Positions 1 to 9,090 of a stretch of DNA of 64,000 nt are shown piece after piece (the first letter of the stretch is position 1; the number at the start of each line of letters is the position of its first letter). The translations under genes were made by a program, and so were the position numbers. A model generated the notes under the pieces. That model saw only the letters and a list, made by a program, of their open reading frames with translations, was not told the origin of the DNA and did no database searches. Source of the DNA: Paenilisteria rustica (GTDB lineage Bacteria; Bacillota; Bacilli; Lactobacillales; Listeriaceae); NCBI RefSeq assembly GCF_013820765.1, contig NZ_JABJVM010000005.1, positions 62,001 through 126,000 of the forward strand, in the 5' to 3' direction.

Positions 1-80
1 TAAATTTGGTTTTAGCTTACCATAAGGTGGACAGGTTTCCAAGGCAGAGGTTCTACATATATAAAGGAGGAATGGATTAA

Positions 81-968
81 ATGGAAAAGCAAACTGGTAG
101 TGAGTTGGTAAAAAGAGGTATGGCGCAGATGCAAAAGGGTGGCGTTATCATGGACGTTATTAACGCGGAGCAGGCGAAAATTGCGGAGGACGCGGGGGCT
201 GTTGCGGTTATGGCGCTAGAACGTGTGCCTTCTGATATTCGTGCCGCGGGTGGGGTTGCTCGTATGGCCGACCCGCGTATTATCGAGGAAGTGATGAATG
301 CGGTTTCGATTCCAGTCATGGCGAAAGCTCGTATTGGTCATATTTCTGAAGCGCGTGTTTTGGAAGCGATGGGCGTTGATTATATCGATGAAAGTGAAGT
401 TTTGACTCCTGCTGATGATGAATTCCACCTTCTAAAAAGCGATTTTACCGTACCGTTCGTATGTGGTTGTCGTGATCTTGGCGAAGCGCTCCGTCGTATC
501 GGCGAAGGTGCTTCGATGCTTCGTACTAAAGGTGAGCCCGGAACTGGAAATATCGTGGAAGCGGTTCGCCACATGCGCAAAGTGAATAGCCAAATTCGCA
601 AAGTCAGCGTGATGAGTGACGATGAGCTGATGACCGAGGCCAAACTTTTAGGCGCTCCTTATGAACTTTTAAAAGAAATTAAAACACTTGGCAAATTACC
701 AGTCGTGAATTTCGCTGCTGGCGGTGTGGCGACGCCTGCTGATGCTGCCTTGATGATGGAACTTGGCGCGGATGGCGTTTTCGTTGGATCTGGTATTTTC
801 AAATCGGATAACCCTGCTAAATTTGCGAACGCAATCGTGCAAGCGACGACCTATTATACAGACTACGAGCTGATCGGCAAACTTTCAAAAGAACTTGGCG
901 CGCCGATGAAGGGAATCGAGATTTCTCGTTTAAACCCGGAAGATCGTATGCAAGATCGAGGCTGGTAA
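81..968 (+). CDS. pdxS: Pyridoxal 5'-phosphate synthase, synthase subunit PdxS
   Basis: This is the lyase/synthase subunit of the ribose-5-phosphate-dependent vitamin B6 pathway. It condenses ribose 5-phosphate, glyceraldehyde 3-phosphate and ammonia to pyridoxal phosphate in the cytosol. At 295 residues it has the normal family length. The TIM-barrel catalytic residues are visible: Asp25, Lys82 in an MAKARIGH context, and Lys150 just before GEPGTG, matching Asp24, Lys81 and Lys149 of the Bacillus enzyme. A strong AAAGGAGG site lies before the ATG. The next gene, pdxT, starts one base after the stop, so the two subunits are almost certainly co-translated for 12+12 complex assembly. Confidence 0.98.
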   Translation: MEKQTGSELVKRGMAQMQKGGVIMDVINAEQAKIAEDAGAVAVMALERVPSDIRAAGGVARMADPRIIEEVMNAVSIPVMAKARIGHISEARVLEAMGVDYIDESEVLTPADDEFHLLKSDFTVPFVCGCRDLGEALRRIGEGASMLRTKGEPGTGNIVEAVRHMRKVNSQIRKVSVMSDDELMTEAKLLGAPYELLKEIKTLGKLPVVNFAAGGVATPADAALMMELGADGVFVGSGIFKSDNPAKFANAIVQATTYYTDYELIGKLSKELGAPMKGIEISRLNPEDRMQDRGW

Positions 969-969
969 G

Positions 970-1536
970 ATGAAAAAAATCGGTGTTTTAGCGCTACAAG
1001 GTGCTGTATCGGAACATCTGGACGCGATTTCACGGACTGGCGCCACTGCTATCGCCGTGAAGCATCCTGATCAGTTGCCAGATCTCGACGGACTTATCTT
1101 GCCTGGTGGCGAAAGCACGACTATGCGCCGCCTTATGAAGAAATACGATTTATTCGAAACGATTCAAACTTTCGCAGAGTCTGGAAAAGGGATTTTTGGG
1201 ACATGCGCAGGCTTAGTTTTAACAGCACGCGAAATAGACGGTAGCGATGATGAGACACTGAATCTAATCGATACCGTTGTGATGCGAAATGGTTTTGGTC
1301 GGCAAAAAGATAGTTTTGAAGCAGCGATTGAGATAAAAGGGATGGACGGCGAGCCATTTCCGGCAGTTTTCATCCGGGCGCCTTACATTGCTTCTGTTGG
1401 CGAACAGGTGAATGTCCTCGCGACGATTGATAACAAATGTATCGCTGCACAACAAGGAAAAATTCTCGTCACCGCGTTTCATCCTGAACTAACAGGAGAT
1501 ACGCGCTTGCTTGAGCTTTTCATTGCGACGCTGTAA
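970..1536 (+). CDS. pdxT: Pyridoxal 5'-phosphate synthase, glutaminase subunit PdxT
   Basis: This class I glutamine amidotransferase hydrolyses glutamine and channels ammonia to PdxS. The product has 188 residues, typical of the family. The nucleophile Cys79 sits in GTCAG, and the His-Glu pair is His171/Glu173 in FHPEL. The PGGEST segment around residues 46-51 is the oxyanion/substrate loop. The gene follows pdxS with a one-base gap and is followed directly by an inverted repeat that ends the operon. Confidence 0.98.
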   Translation: MKKIGVLALQGAVSEHLDAISRTGATAIAVKHPDQLPDLDGLILPGGESTTMRRLMKKYDLFETIQTFAESGKGIFGTCAGLVLTAREIDGSDDETLNLIDTVVMRNGFGRQKDSFEAAIEIKGMDGEPFPAVFIRAPYIASVGEQVNVLATIDNKCIAAQQGKILVTAFHPELTGDTRLLELFIATL

Positions 1537-1541
1537 AATGA

Positions 1542-1580
1542 AAAATACCGATTGCGCAAATAAGTCGCAATCGGTATTTT
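1542..1580. terminator. Bidirectional terminator between pdxT and pta
   Basis: A 15-bp perfect inverted repeat (AAAATACCGATTGCG, 1542-1556, with its complement at 1566-1580) surrounds a 9-nt loop, and both flanks carry A/T runs. It sits between two convergent genes and can terminate both. Confidence 0.9.
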
Positions 1581-1589
1581 TATTTAGAA

Positions 1590-2567
1590 TTATTCTGCTA
1601 CAGCTTGTGCCGCAGTGATTAGTGTCAAATTGTAAACATCTTTCGTATTACAGCCACGAGAAAGATCGTTCACTGGTGCGTTCAAACCTTGTAAAATCGG
1701 CCCAACCGCTTCAAAATTACCCAGACGTTGCGCAATTTTGTAACCAATGTTCCCGGCTTCTAGACTTGGGAAAATGAATACGTTCGCGTCTCCTTTAAGA
1801 ACGGAGTCGGGTGCTTTACTCGCTGCTACAGAAGGAACAAACGCCGCATCAAATTGGAATTCGCCATCAAGCACTAAATCAGGTGCTTTTTCTTTTGCAA
1901 TCGCGGTTGCTTCGGCCACTTTCTCTGTTTCTTCCGATTTAGCGGAACCTTTTGTCGAGAAGCTAAGCATAGCAACACGTGGATCGATACCGAATACCGA
2001 AGCTGTTTCTGCACTGACAATCGCATTTTCTGCCAAGTCTTGCGCAACTGGTGCAATATTTATCGCTACATCACTGAAAACATATTTTTCGTCGCCGCGA
2101 ACCATAATCATTGCGCCTGCTACTTTTGAAATGCCAGGTTTTGTTTTGATAATTTGTAACGCTGGGCGAACCGTATCCGCTGTAGAATGCGCCGCGCCAC
2201 TTACAAGGCCATCCGCTTTCCCAGTGTAAACCAGCATCGTGCCGAAATAGTTCGGATCAACGAGGATTTTGCGCGCATCCTCTTCCGTTGCCTTGCCTTT
2301 ACGACGTTCTACAAATGCCGCAACCAACTCATCAAAAAGTGGATCTGTCGCTGGCTCATGAATCGCGATACCATCCAAAGATACGTTCAATTCCGCCGCT
2401 GTTGCCGCAATCGCCGCCTTATCCCCGAGCAAAATTGGTGTTACAATACCATCTTTCAAAAGTTCCGCCGCCGCACCAACAATACGCGCATCTTCGCCTT
2501 CTGGTAGTACAATGCGTAAACCTTTTCCAGTCACTTGCGCTTTTAACGTTGTAAATAAATCACTCAT
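1590..2567 (-). CDS. pta: Phosphate acetyltransferase (phosphotransacetylase)
   Basis: The enzyme interconverts acetyl-CoA and acetyl phosphate, feeding the acetate kinase branch of overflow metabolism. The 325-residue product is the short single-domain form, with the PTA_PTB fold throughout. Family blocks are recognisable, for example GAAHSTADTVRPALQIIKT in the middle and the C-terminal LSRGCN segment. I place the start at the ATG at 2567 (MSDLF), because a GGAGGA site lies about ten bases upstream. The in-frame TTG at 2585 overlaps that site and is an unlikely start. The gene is convergent with pdxT. Confidence 0.97.
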   Translation of the reverse strand: MSDLFTTLKAQVTGKGLRIVLPEGEDARIVGAAAELLKDGIVTPILLGDKAAIAATAAELNVSLDGIAIHEPATDPLFDELVAAFVERRKGKATEEDARKILVDPNYFGTMLVYTGKADGLVSGAAHSTADTVRPALQIIKTKPGISKVAGAMIMVRGDEKYVFSDVAINIAPVAQDLAENAIVSAETASVFGIDPRVAMLSFSTKGSAKSEETEKVAEATAIAKEKAPDLVLDGEFQFDAAFVPSVAASKAPDSVLKGDANVFIFPSLEAGNIGYKIAQRLGNFEAVGPILQGLNAPVNDLSRGCNTKDVYNLTLITAAQAVAE

Positions 2568-2759
2568 AATTTCCTTTTCCTCCAATTAAATAATAATATG
2601 ATATCTCTATTCTACTATGAATCCGAACACTTTGACAGCAATACAAATCGACTAGCACAGTTTGAAATAAGCGCGCTTTGTATCAATACAGGAATGAACA
2701 GTCATTCAAAATACTTTATCGAACTGTAGCGGTCAATTATTTTTTACAACTAGTACAGT

Positions 2760-3479
2760 TTATTTTTCAAATGTCGTTAATGCAGCTAACTCATCTTTCG
2801 TTAACGGCCGATATTCCCCGAGTCCAAGCGTTTCATCCAAATACAAGGCCCCCATCCGCAAACGTTTCAAATAAACGACCTGCTTATCGACCGCCTCAAA
2901 CATCCGCTTCACTTGATGGAACTTCCCTTCTTGGATCGTTACTTCCACATCAGAAAACCCATTTTCGACCTGCAAAATGACCAATTCCGCCGATTTACAC
3001 GTATAATTATCCGAAATTGTAACGCCTTCTCTAAAAATCGCGATATCCGCTTCCGTTACAACACCTTCAATTTTCGCAAAATACGTTTTATCCACATGCT
3101 TTTTAGGAGATAATAAATTATGCGCCAAAACCCCGTTATTCGAAATAAGCAACAATCCTTCTGTATCTTTATCCAAACGCCCCACCGGGAAAAGTTTTTT
3201 CAATCGATCTCGTTCCTCTAATATGTCAATGACCGTCTGATCCCAATTGTCCTCCGTCGCGCTAACAACGCCTGGTGGTTTATTCATCATCAAGTATGTA
3301 AATTCCTCGTAAACGACCGCTTCCCCGTAAACTTCCACCAAATCTTGCACAGCGTCCACTTGAAATTTCGCCTCTTTTTGCCGCACATCATTCACCGTAA
3401 CCGCGCCATTTTTCAGTAGTTGCTTGACTTCTGTCCTACTTCCAAAGCCACTATTGGCGAGCAATTTATCTAATCTCAT
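2760..3479 (-). CDS. 16S/23S rRNA pseudouridine synthase, RsuA family
   Basis: The predicted enzyme isomerises a uridine in ribosomal RNA to pseudouridine. An N-terminal S4 RNA-binding domain (about residues 1-50, MRLDKLLANSGFGSR) precedes the catalytic domain. The catalytic aspartate is Asp103 in GRLDKDTEG. Length (239 residues) fits RsuA/YtzG-type enzymes. The start at 3479 is chosen because S4 proteins begin at this MRLDK motif and GGAGG lies 11 bases upstream; an ATG 18 bases further upstream is possible. The exact target base cannot be read from sequence. Confidence 0.9.
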   Translation of the reverse strand: MRLDKLLANSGFGSRTEVKQLLKNGAVTVNDVRQKEAKFQVDAVQDLVEVYGEAVVYEEFTYLMMNKPPGVVSATEDNWDQTVIDILEERDRLKKLFPVGRLDKDTEGLLLISNNGVLAHNLLSPKKHVDKTYFAKIEGVVTEADIAIFREGVTISDNYTCKSAELVILQVENGFSDVEVTIQEGKFHQVKRMFEAVDKQVVYLKRLRMGALYLDETLGLGEYRPLTKDELAALTTFEK

Positions 3480-3580
3480 TCCTTCCAACGCCTCCATACC
3501 CGATTTTTGCATTTCTTCTATATATAACCCATTCTACCGTTTATTTCGAATCCTGACAATTGCGCTCGTTGTGATTTCAC

Positions 3581-3609
3581 TTTTCAGACGCACTTTTATA
3601 TGCTAAAAT
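3581..3609 (+). promoter_or_regulatory. Sigma-A-type promoter of the feo operon
   Basis: A TTTTCA box (3581-3586), a 17-bp spacer and TAAAAT (3604-3609) form a plausible vegetative promoter. The Fur box starts 11 bases after the -10 element, so bound Fur would cover the transcription start. Confidence 0.6.
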
Positions 3610-3619
3610 AAGAGTAATT

Positions 3620-3638
3620 GATAATGATAATCATTATA
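3620..3638. promoter_or_regulatory. Fur box
   Basis: The 19 bases match the canonical Fur box (GATAATGATAATCATTATC) at 18 positions, differing only at the last base. The site lies between the -10 element and the feoA start, which fits iron-dependent repression of feoAB. Confidence 0.93.
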
Positions 3639-3663
3639 CATACGATCGGAGGCGCCAGTCAAA

Positions 3664-3894
3664 ATGAAACAACTCAATGAAGTCGCTATTGGGGAACACG
3701 TTACGATTACGCAATTAAACATCACAAATCCTAAGCTTGAAAAACGGCTTTTATCGCTTGGTTGTAAAATCGGTTGTGAAGTTTGTATCAAACAAAAGGG
3801 TTTATTTGGTGGGCCTTGCACATTCGAGACGAAGGGGCAGTATATTAGTATTCGAAACTGCGATGCGTGCGCCATCTTGGTCGAAATGCCATGA
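3664..3894 (+). CDS. feoA: Ferrous iron transport protein FeoA
   Basis: A small cytosolic SH3-like protein of 76 residues that supports FeoB-driven Fe(II) uptake. The fold signature is visible, including the KLEKRLLSLGCKIGCEV segment in the middle and an ISIRNCDA strand near the end. A GGAGG site precedes the ATG. Its TGA stop overlaps the feoB start in an ATGA, so translation is coupled. The Fur box upstream indicates derepression in iron limitation. Confidence 0.96.
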   Translation: MKQLNEVAIGEHVTITQLNITNPKLEKRLLSLGCKIGCEVCIKQKGLFGGPCTFETKGQYISIRNCDACAILVEMP

Positions 3895-5879
3895 CAACAA
3901 TTTGTTTACTTGGAAATCCGAATACGGGGAAAACCTCACTTTTTAACGCGCTTACTGGTTCTTATGAAACGGTTGGCAATTGGAGTGGCGTGACCGTAGA
4001 AAAGAAACTTGGAACGCTACGTCAAAAAGCTGGGAAAATTATTGATTTACCGGGCATCTATGATTTAAGTCCGCTTTCACGTGACGAGACGATTGTCACC
4101 CGTTTTTTGCTAGAGGAGCGCTTTGATTCTATTTTAAATATTGTCGACGCATCGCAATTGGAGCGTAATTTGCATCTGACCGTACAATTACTTGAACACG
4201 GCGCGCCTGTTGTTATGGGATTGAACATGGTGGATGTCGCTGCTAATCGCGGTATTCGCATTCAAATTCCTGCCATCGCACGCAAATTACATATTCCGAT
4301 TTTGCCTGTTGTCGCTAGAACTGGAAAAGGTACCGATGAAATTCTAGCTGCCATTATTGAAAAAAGTCCAGCGCCCGCACGTGGTCTTATTTTGCCTTAT
4401 GGAGACGTTGTAGATGAAGCGATTTCCGAGTTGAAGCCGCTCCTTGAATCGCATGTAAAACCAAAACAACAGCGCTGGTTTAGCATCCAGTTTTTCAGTG
4501 GGAATGAGGCGATGAATGATTTCTTGGCGCACCACAATGTGCTCGAAGCTGCACTCATGATTCGGAATCGCTTGCAAGAAAAGCTAGAAACACCGCTAGA
4601 ACAGTATTTCTATCAGATTCGTGAATCCTTTATTGCCGATATTTGTCTGGAAACCGTCGAACATACGAAAAAACATAATATCCCGCTCTCCGATAAGCTT
4701 GACCGTCTGTTTACGCATCCATGGCTTGGTATTCCGCTATTTCTGCTCGTGATGTATCTGATTTTCCAGATTACATTTACGTGGATTGGCGTCCCGCTTT
4801 CTGATCTGCTCGATAGCTTTTTCGGCGGTGCTTTATCCGATTGGGTTACTTCCGGTCTAACGTTTATCGGAGCCTCCCAGTTCATTATCGACCTCGTTGT
4901 TAGCGGTATTATTGCGGGTGTTGGCGGCGTTCTCGTCTTTATTCCGCAGATTTTGGTCCTATTTTTCTTCATTTCATTGCTGGAAGACTCCGGCTACATG
5001 GCGCGGATTGCGGTTGTTATGGATCGGGTTATGGAGTTTTTCGGCTTAAATGGGAAGGCGTTTATACCGATGATCATTGGCTTCGGCTGTAACGTTCCGG
5101 GAATCATGGCCGCGCGATCCATCGAAGAATCCAAAGAACGAACCTTGACCATTCTCGTGACGCCGTTCATGTCCTGTTCCGCGCGACTTCCCGTTTACGC
5201 GCTTTTCGCCGGTGTATTTTTCGCCCAAAATCAAGCGCTCGTCGTCCTCTCCTTTTATGTAATCGGCATCGTGCTCGCCCTACTCGTTACAAAAATTCTA
5301 TCCGTGACGCTGCTCAAAAAAGATAATTCAGTATTCGTCATCGAGCTTCCACCTTACCGCGCCCCGTCTTTTCGAACATTATGGCGCAGCACCTGGGAAA
5401 AAGGACGCGGATTTTTACGAAAAGCAGGGACCTTCATATTCGCAGGTTCCGTTATTATTTGGCTGTTAAATTACACTGGCCCAACTGGATTCAACGTCCC
5501 AATGGGAGATAGTTTTCTCGCTATGATTGGTGGTTTTATCGCTCCAATTCTAGCACCACTCGGATTCGGAACGTGGCAAGCTGGTGCGACACTCATTCCC
5601 GGTTTTCTAGCAAAAGAAGTCGTGATTTCTACTATGTCGATTATTTACGCAACAAAAGAAAGCACGCTCGCATCCGTCGTTGGTGCGCATTATACACCGC
5701 TATCCGCCTACTGCTTCATGCTTTTCATTCTATTATATATTCCTTGTTTGGCGACAGTCGCAGCGATTCGCAAAGAGATCGTCTCCTTCAAATGGACAGC
5801 TTTTGCAGTAATTTACCCACTCGTAACGGCTTACGTTCTCACGCTGTTTGTCTACCAAATCGGAAGCTTATTCTTATAA
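3891..5879 (+). CDS. feoB: Ferrous iron transporter FeoB
   Basis: FeoB is the membrane permease for Fe(II), with an N-terminal G-protein domain. In the 662-residue product the P-loop is GNPNTGKT (8-15), the G3 motif DLPG (52-55) and the G4 motif NMVD (112-115). A helical spacer follows, then the multi-helix membrane part with the Gate regions (for example GFGCNVPGIMAARS and CSARLPVYALF). I start at the ATG at 3891, which overlaps the feoA stop by four bases; an in-frame ATG 24 bases upstream lies inside feoA and would prepend residues not expected before the G1 motif. No feoC is present, as in other Firmicutes. Confidence 0.97.
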   Translation: MTTICLLGNPNTGKTSLFNALTGSYETVGNWSGVTVEKKLGTLRQKAGKIIDLPGIYDLSPLSRDETIVTRFLLEERFDSILNIVDASQLERNLHLTVQLLEHGAPVVMGLNMVDVAANRGIRIQIPAIARKLHIPILPVVARTGKGTDEILAAIIEKSPAPARGLILPYGDVVDEAISELKPLLESHVKPKQQRWFSIQFFSGNEAMNDFLAHHNVLEAALMIRNRLQEKLETPLEQYFYQIRESFIADICLETVEHTKKHNIPLSDKLDRLFTHPWLGIPLFLLVMYLIFQITFTWIGVPLSDLLDSFFGGALSDWVTSGLTFIGASQFIIDLVVSGIIAGVGGVLVFIPQILVLFFFISLLEDSGYMARIAVVMDRVMEFFGLNGKAFIPMIIGFGCNVPGIMAARSIEESKERTLTILVTPFMSCSARLPVYALFAGVFFAQNQALVVLSFYVIGIVLALLVTKILSVTLLKKDNSVFVIELPPYRAPSFRTLWRSTWEKGRGFLRKAGTFIFAGSVIIWLLNYTGPTGFNVPMGDSFLAMIGGFIAPILAPLGFGTWQAGATLIPGFLAKEVVISTMSIIYATKESTLASVVGAHYTPLSAYCFMLFILLYIPCLATVAAIRKEIVSFKWTAFAVIYPLVTAYVLTLFVYQIGSLFL

Positions 5880-5894
5880 AGGAGGCTGTGAAAA

Positions 5895-6050
5895 ATGGTA
5901 TCCCTACTCGTAAATATAGTGATTGGCAGCCTCATATTCGGCTACACAGTCTATGCACTCGTCCGCCACATCCAAAAAAGTAAACAAGGAAAATGCGGCG
6001 GTTGCGATTTAGAAAAGTCATGTGACAGCGAAAAATCAGCGCCATTCTAA
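5895..6050 (+). CDS. FeoB-associated Cys-rich membrane protein
   Basis: This is a 51-residue protein. One transmembrane helix (about residues 4-24) is followed by a basic stretch and a cysteine cluster, Cys34-x-x-Cys37 and Cys43. That layout is the FeoB-associated Cys-rich membrane protein family, proposed to act with FeoB, perhaps by handling iron at the cytosolic face. The start is preceded by AAAGGAGG at the very end of feoB, and the gene ends before a strong terminator, so it is the last cistron of the feo operon. Confidence 0.88.
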   Translation: MVSLLVNIVIGSLIFGYTVYALVRHIQKSKQGKCGGCDLEKSCDSEKSAPF

Positions 6051-6060
6051 TACGAAAAAA

Positions 6061-6084
6061 GTCCGCCTCATTTTCCAGGCGGAC
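6061..6084. terminator. Terminator after the feo operon
   Basis: An 8-bp perfect stem (GTCCGCCT, 6061-6068, with 6077-6084) and an 8-nt loop are flanked by A6 on the left and T-rich sequence on the right. It serves the feo operon and the convergent HTH gene. Confidence 0.85.
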
Positions 6085-6089
6085 TTTCA

Positions 6090-6314
6090 TTATGTATACG
6101 GTCGATATTTTTTACGGAGCGACACTTGTTCATCCTTGCGTGCCTCCAAATCGTCTTTAAAAAACAAACTAATCTGCCCCTTCTCCACGCGTTCTATTTT
6201 TCCACGTTTCACCAGCGATGATAAGGCTTGTTTCGAAATCCCTAAGAAGGCAGCTGCTTCCTCTGTTGTAAAGAAATATTTTTCTAAAAGTCCGATTGCT
6301 CTCTTTTTTTCCAC
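6090..6314 (-). CDS. Small helix-turn-helix DNA-binding protein
   Basis: A 74-residue protein with an excisionase/MerR-like winged HTH (FFTTEEAAAFLGISKQALSSL, about residues 14-34, written here only in part by role) followed by a basic wing with the sequence KRGKIERVEKG. Proteins of this kind are small DNA-binding regulators; the target is unknown. The start is a GTG with AGGTGG four bases upstream, somewhat close for a ribosome site. It is convergent with the feo operon. The equivalent position in Listeria genomes also carries a small DNA-binding protein, but I infer no iron role. Confidence 0.7.
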   Translation of the reverse strand: MEKKRAIGLLEKYFFTTEEAAAFLGISKQALSSLVKRGKIERVEKGQISLFFKDDLEARKDEQVSLRKKYRPYT

Positions 6315-6450
6315 ATTACCACCTACTTTCTTAACCTATTTTACTGGATGTCAGAACTCTTTTTCAACCCATAACTTAAAAATACTTTCATCTAATTCTA
6401 AAAAAGGCTATACTTAGTTTGTTAGTGTACTCGAAATGGAGGTTTTCTGT

Positions 6451-7185
6451 ATGAATCCAATCATAGATCATTTGCAAAATCATCGTTCTTTTCGCAAATA
6501 TAAAGCGGATAAAACGATTCCAAAGGCACAATTAGATAGTATTATTCGTTCTGCTCAAAGTGCTCCGTCTTGGATCAACGGCCAGCAATATTCGATTATC
6601 GCTATCCAAAATCCTGAGCGCAAACAGAAAATCGCGGAACTCTGTGGCAATCAACCGTACATAGCGGAGTGCTCCGTATTTCTCGTTTTTGTGGCTGATT
6701 TCTACCGGACGCATTTGGCGAGTGAACAGCACCAAGGCTCGCATTCTGCTGTCGAAAATGTGGACGCTTTACTCGTTGGGGCAACGGATGTTGGGCTAGC
6801 TTGTGAAAATGCGATTATCGCGGCGGAATCCTTTGATTTAGGCGTTGTTTGTATCGGCGGAATTCGGCGTAATATGGCGGACGTCATTGATTTCTTGAAA
6901 CTGCCATCACATGTTTTCCCGGTTGTCGGACTTTGCATCGGCTATCCTGATGTAGAGATGCCGATTAAACCTCGTTTTCCGAAAGAAGCTGTTTACTTTG
7001 AAGAAACCTATCAAACGGACGTTGCAGACTTAATGTCGGCCTATGACGAAACGATTATTCCTTTTTCAGCACGTGAAGGTGGAATTTCGTGGACGAAGCG
7101 TGTTTCTGCATTTTATGATAAAGATTATTATCCTTCGATTGCAGAAACACTGAAGCAACAAGGTTTTTTGATGAAAGATGTATAA
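6451..7185 (+). CDS. NADPH-dependent FMN nitroreductase (NfsA/FRP-type)
   Basis: A flavin oxidoreductase of the nitroreductase family, probably reducing nitro compounds, quinones or FMN with NAD(P)H. The N-terminal HRSFRKYKADKTIP and SAPSWINGQQYSII segments are the FMN-contacting family motifs. CIGGIRRN and LCIGYPD in the second half are typical of the NfsA subgroup. At 244 residues it has the usual length. The start at 6451 is set by TGGAGG nine bases upstream; an earlier in-frame ATG would lie on that site. manA follows after 19 bases, so the two may be co-transcribed. Confidence 0.9.
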   Translation: MNPIIDHLQNHRSFRKYKADKTIPKAQLDSIIRSAQSAPSWINGQQYSIIAIQNPERKQKIAELCGNQPYIAECSVFLVFVADFYRTHLASEQHQGSHSAVENVDALLVGATDVGLACENAIIAAESFDLGVVCIGGIRRNMADVIDFLKLPSHVFPVVGLCIGYPDVEMPIKPRFPKEAVYFEETYQTDVADLMSAYDETIIPFSAREGGISWTKRVSAFYDKDYYPSIAETLKQQGFLMKDV

Positions 7186-7204
7186 AAATTAGGAGGCTAT
7201 TATA

Positions 7205-8158
7205 ATGACAAAGGCTTTATTTTTAGATTCAGTTTTTCAAGATCGCATATGGGGAGGCACGAAATTACGTGACTTCTTCGGTTACACGATTCCAACAGAA
7301 ACGACCGGTGAATACTGGGCGATTTCGGCACATCCACACGGTCCTTCTACTGTTAAAAACGGCGAATTTGCTGGAAAAACACTGATTGACTTGTGGGCGG
7401 AGCAACCTGCTTTATTCGGCAATCCAAAAGAGCCGGTATTCCCCTTACTGACGAAAATATTGGACGCAAATACCGATTTATCCGTGCAAGTTCACCCGAA
7501 TGATGCGTATGCGAAAGAGCACGAGAATGGCGAGCTTGGCAAAACGGAATGTTGGTACATTATTGATTGCGAACCAGGCGCTGAGCTCGTTTATGGCCAT
7601 AATGCAACATCAAAACAGGAATTGATTGACTGGACACGTGACGGTAAATGGAGCGAGTTGCTTCGTAAAGTAGCAATTAAACCAGGTGATTTTTTCTATG
7701 TTCCGAGCGGTACGATTCACGCGCTTTGCACAGGGACACTCGTTCTTGAAACGCAACAAAGCTCGGATACGACTTATCGCGTGTATGATTACGATCGTGT
7801 TGATAAAGACGGAAATAAGCGCGAACTTCACTTGGAGAAATCCATCGATGTGACGACTGTTCCTCACCATGATGCCGTTTTAAATGTCACCACAAAAACA
7901 ACAGACGCTCTAACAGAAACTACTTTTGTAGATAGTGAATTTTTCGCAGTGTACAAATGGGATATCGATGGAAAAGCTGATTTCGAAGCCACAGCGCCAT
8001 ACACATTGGTCAGTGTGCTTGCCGGATCTGCGACGCTAACAATTGACGGTGAATCAACGCCGATCAAAAAAGCCGATCATTTCATCTTACCGAACACGTG
8101 CAAAAACTGGACCATTGACGGTAACATAAGCTGTATTGTTTCTACACCAGCGAAATAA
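7205..8158 (+). CDS. manA: Mannose-6-phosphate isomerase, class I
   Basis: This zinc enzyme interconverts fructose 6-phosphate and mannose 6-phosphate, linking mannose use to glycolysis and supplying mannose for wall glycans. The product has 317 residues, the short Firmicute form. The zinc ligands are visible: Gln95 and His97 in VQVHPND, Glu115 in KTECWY and His172 in SGTIHA. AGGAGG lies before the ATG. A weak terminator follows. Confidence 0.97.
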   Translation: MTKALFLDSVFQDRIWGGTKLRDFFGYTIPTETTGEYWAISAHPHGPSTVKNGEFAGKTLIDLWAEQPALFGNPKEPVFPLLTKILDANTDLSVQVHPNDAYAKEHENGELGKTECWYIIDCEPGAELVYGHNATSKQELIDWTRDGKWSELLRKVAIKPGDFFYVPSGTIHALCTGTLVLETQQSSDTTYRVYDYDRVDKDGNKRELHLEKSIDVTTVPHHDAVLNVTTKTTDALTETTFVDSEFFAVYKWDIDGKADFEATAPYTLVSVLAGSATLTIDGESTPIKKADHFILPNTCKNWTIDGNISCIVSTPAK

Positions 8159-8172
8159 ATTTTGCGAAGATT

Positions 8173-8204
8173 CCTCCCCTTTTTTATTTAGGTGGAGGTT
8201 TTTT
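8173..8204 (+). terminator. Weak terminator after manA
   Basis: CCTCCCC (8173-8179) pairs with GGTGGAGG (8191-8198) with one bulged base, and T6 follows. The stem is short but the T run is clean. Confidence 0.6.
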
Positions 8205-8281
8205 CACAAACACAGAGTGAGACAGCGTTCTCTTTTTTGTGTTACAATTTAGGCAGTACATAAGGAAGGAAGTGCTTTATT

Positions 8282-9037
8282 ATGAACGAAGCAGTTAAAA
8301 CATTAGACGGTTGGTTTTCGATACACGATTTCAGAACAATTGATTGGCCAGCACTCAGAGAAGTTTCCCCTATTGATCGCGATGCTATGCTCAATGAATT
8401 ACAAAATTTCTTGGGCGACATGGATATCACGAAGAAAATGGGGGAAGGTGAACACACAATTTACTCGATTATCGGTCAAAAAGCTGATTTGCTATTTTTC
8501 ACGCTTAGACCTACACTTGAAGGTTTGAATGAGGTTGAGAATCAGTTGAATAAACTGCGTATTGCAGATTATTTATTGCCTGCATATTCGTACATTTCTG
8601 TTGTGGAATTGAGTAACTACTTGGCAAATCACTTGTCTAAAGGGGAAGATCCATATGAAAATAAACATGTGCGTGAACGTTTATATCCAGAACTACCGGC
8701 ACGGAAGCATATTTGTTTTTATCCAATGACAAAGAGACGGAATTTATCTGACAACTGGTACATGTTGCCGATGGAAGAACGCCAAGCGATGATTCGTGAC
8801 CATGGCGCGATTGGCCGTACGTACGCTGGGAAAATTAAGCAGATCATTGGTGGTTCTATTGGTTTAGATGATTTTGAGTGGGGCGTGACGCTATTTGCAG
8901 ATGATGCGCTTGATTTTAAACGAATTGTGACGGAGATGCGATTTGATGAGTCCAGTGCCCGGTTTGCGGAGTTCGGTTCCTTCTTGATTGGGAATTATGT
9001 AGCAGCAGATGAGCTGACGAATTTTTTTAGGATTTAA
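8282..9037 (+). CDS. hemQ: Coproheme decarboxylase HemQ (ChdC)
   Basis: HemQ carries out the last step of the Gram-positive coproporphyrin-dependent heme pathway, converting Fe-coproporphyrin III to protoheme with hydrogen peroxide. The 251-residue product belongs to the chlorite-dismutase-like superfamily. Active-site residues fall at the same numbers as in the well-studied Listeria enzyme: Tyr147, Met149 and Lys151 in YPMTK, and the proximal heme ligand His174 in RDHGAIGR. The remaining coproporphyrin-pathway genes are not in this window. The gene is followed by its own strong terminator and then by anrAB, the same order as in Listeria. Confidence 0.97.
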   Translation: MNEAVKTLDGWFSIHDFRTIDWPALREVSPIDRDAMLNELQNFLGDMDITKKMGEGEHTIYSIIGQKADLLFFTLRPTLEGLNEVENQLNKLRIADYLLPAYSYISVVELSNYLANHLSKGEDPYENKHVRERLYPELPARKHICFYPMTKRRNLSDNWYMLPMEERQAMIRDHGAIGRTYAGKIKQIIGGSIGLDDFEWGVTLFADDALDFKRIVTEMRFDESSARFAEFGSFLIGNYVAADELTNFFRI

Positions 9038-9057
9038 TGATTGTTCATAGGTTTTAG

Positions 9058-9090
9058 AACCCAGCTTCCCAGTAGTAAGGGGGCTGGGTT
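9058..9090 (+). terminator. Terminator after hemQ
   Basis: A perfect 8-bp stem AACCCAGC (9058-9065) with GCTGGGTT (9083-9090) is followed by TTT. The loop is 17 nt. Confidence 0.8.

Noticed and set aside
2586-2759. Possible CcpA (cre) site upstream of pta
   Set aside because: The AAAGCGCGCTT stretch near 2666-2676 matches the cre consensus too poorly.
2678-2980. Plus-strand open frame over the end of the pseudouridine synthase gene
   Set aside because: Antisense to a clear gene, with no start site or family likeness.
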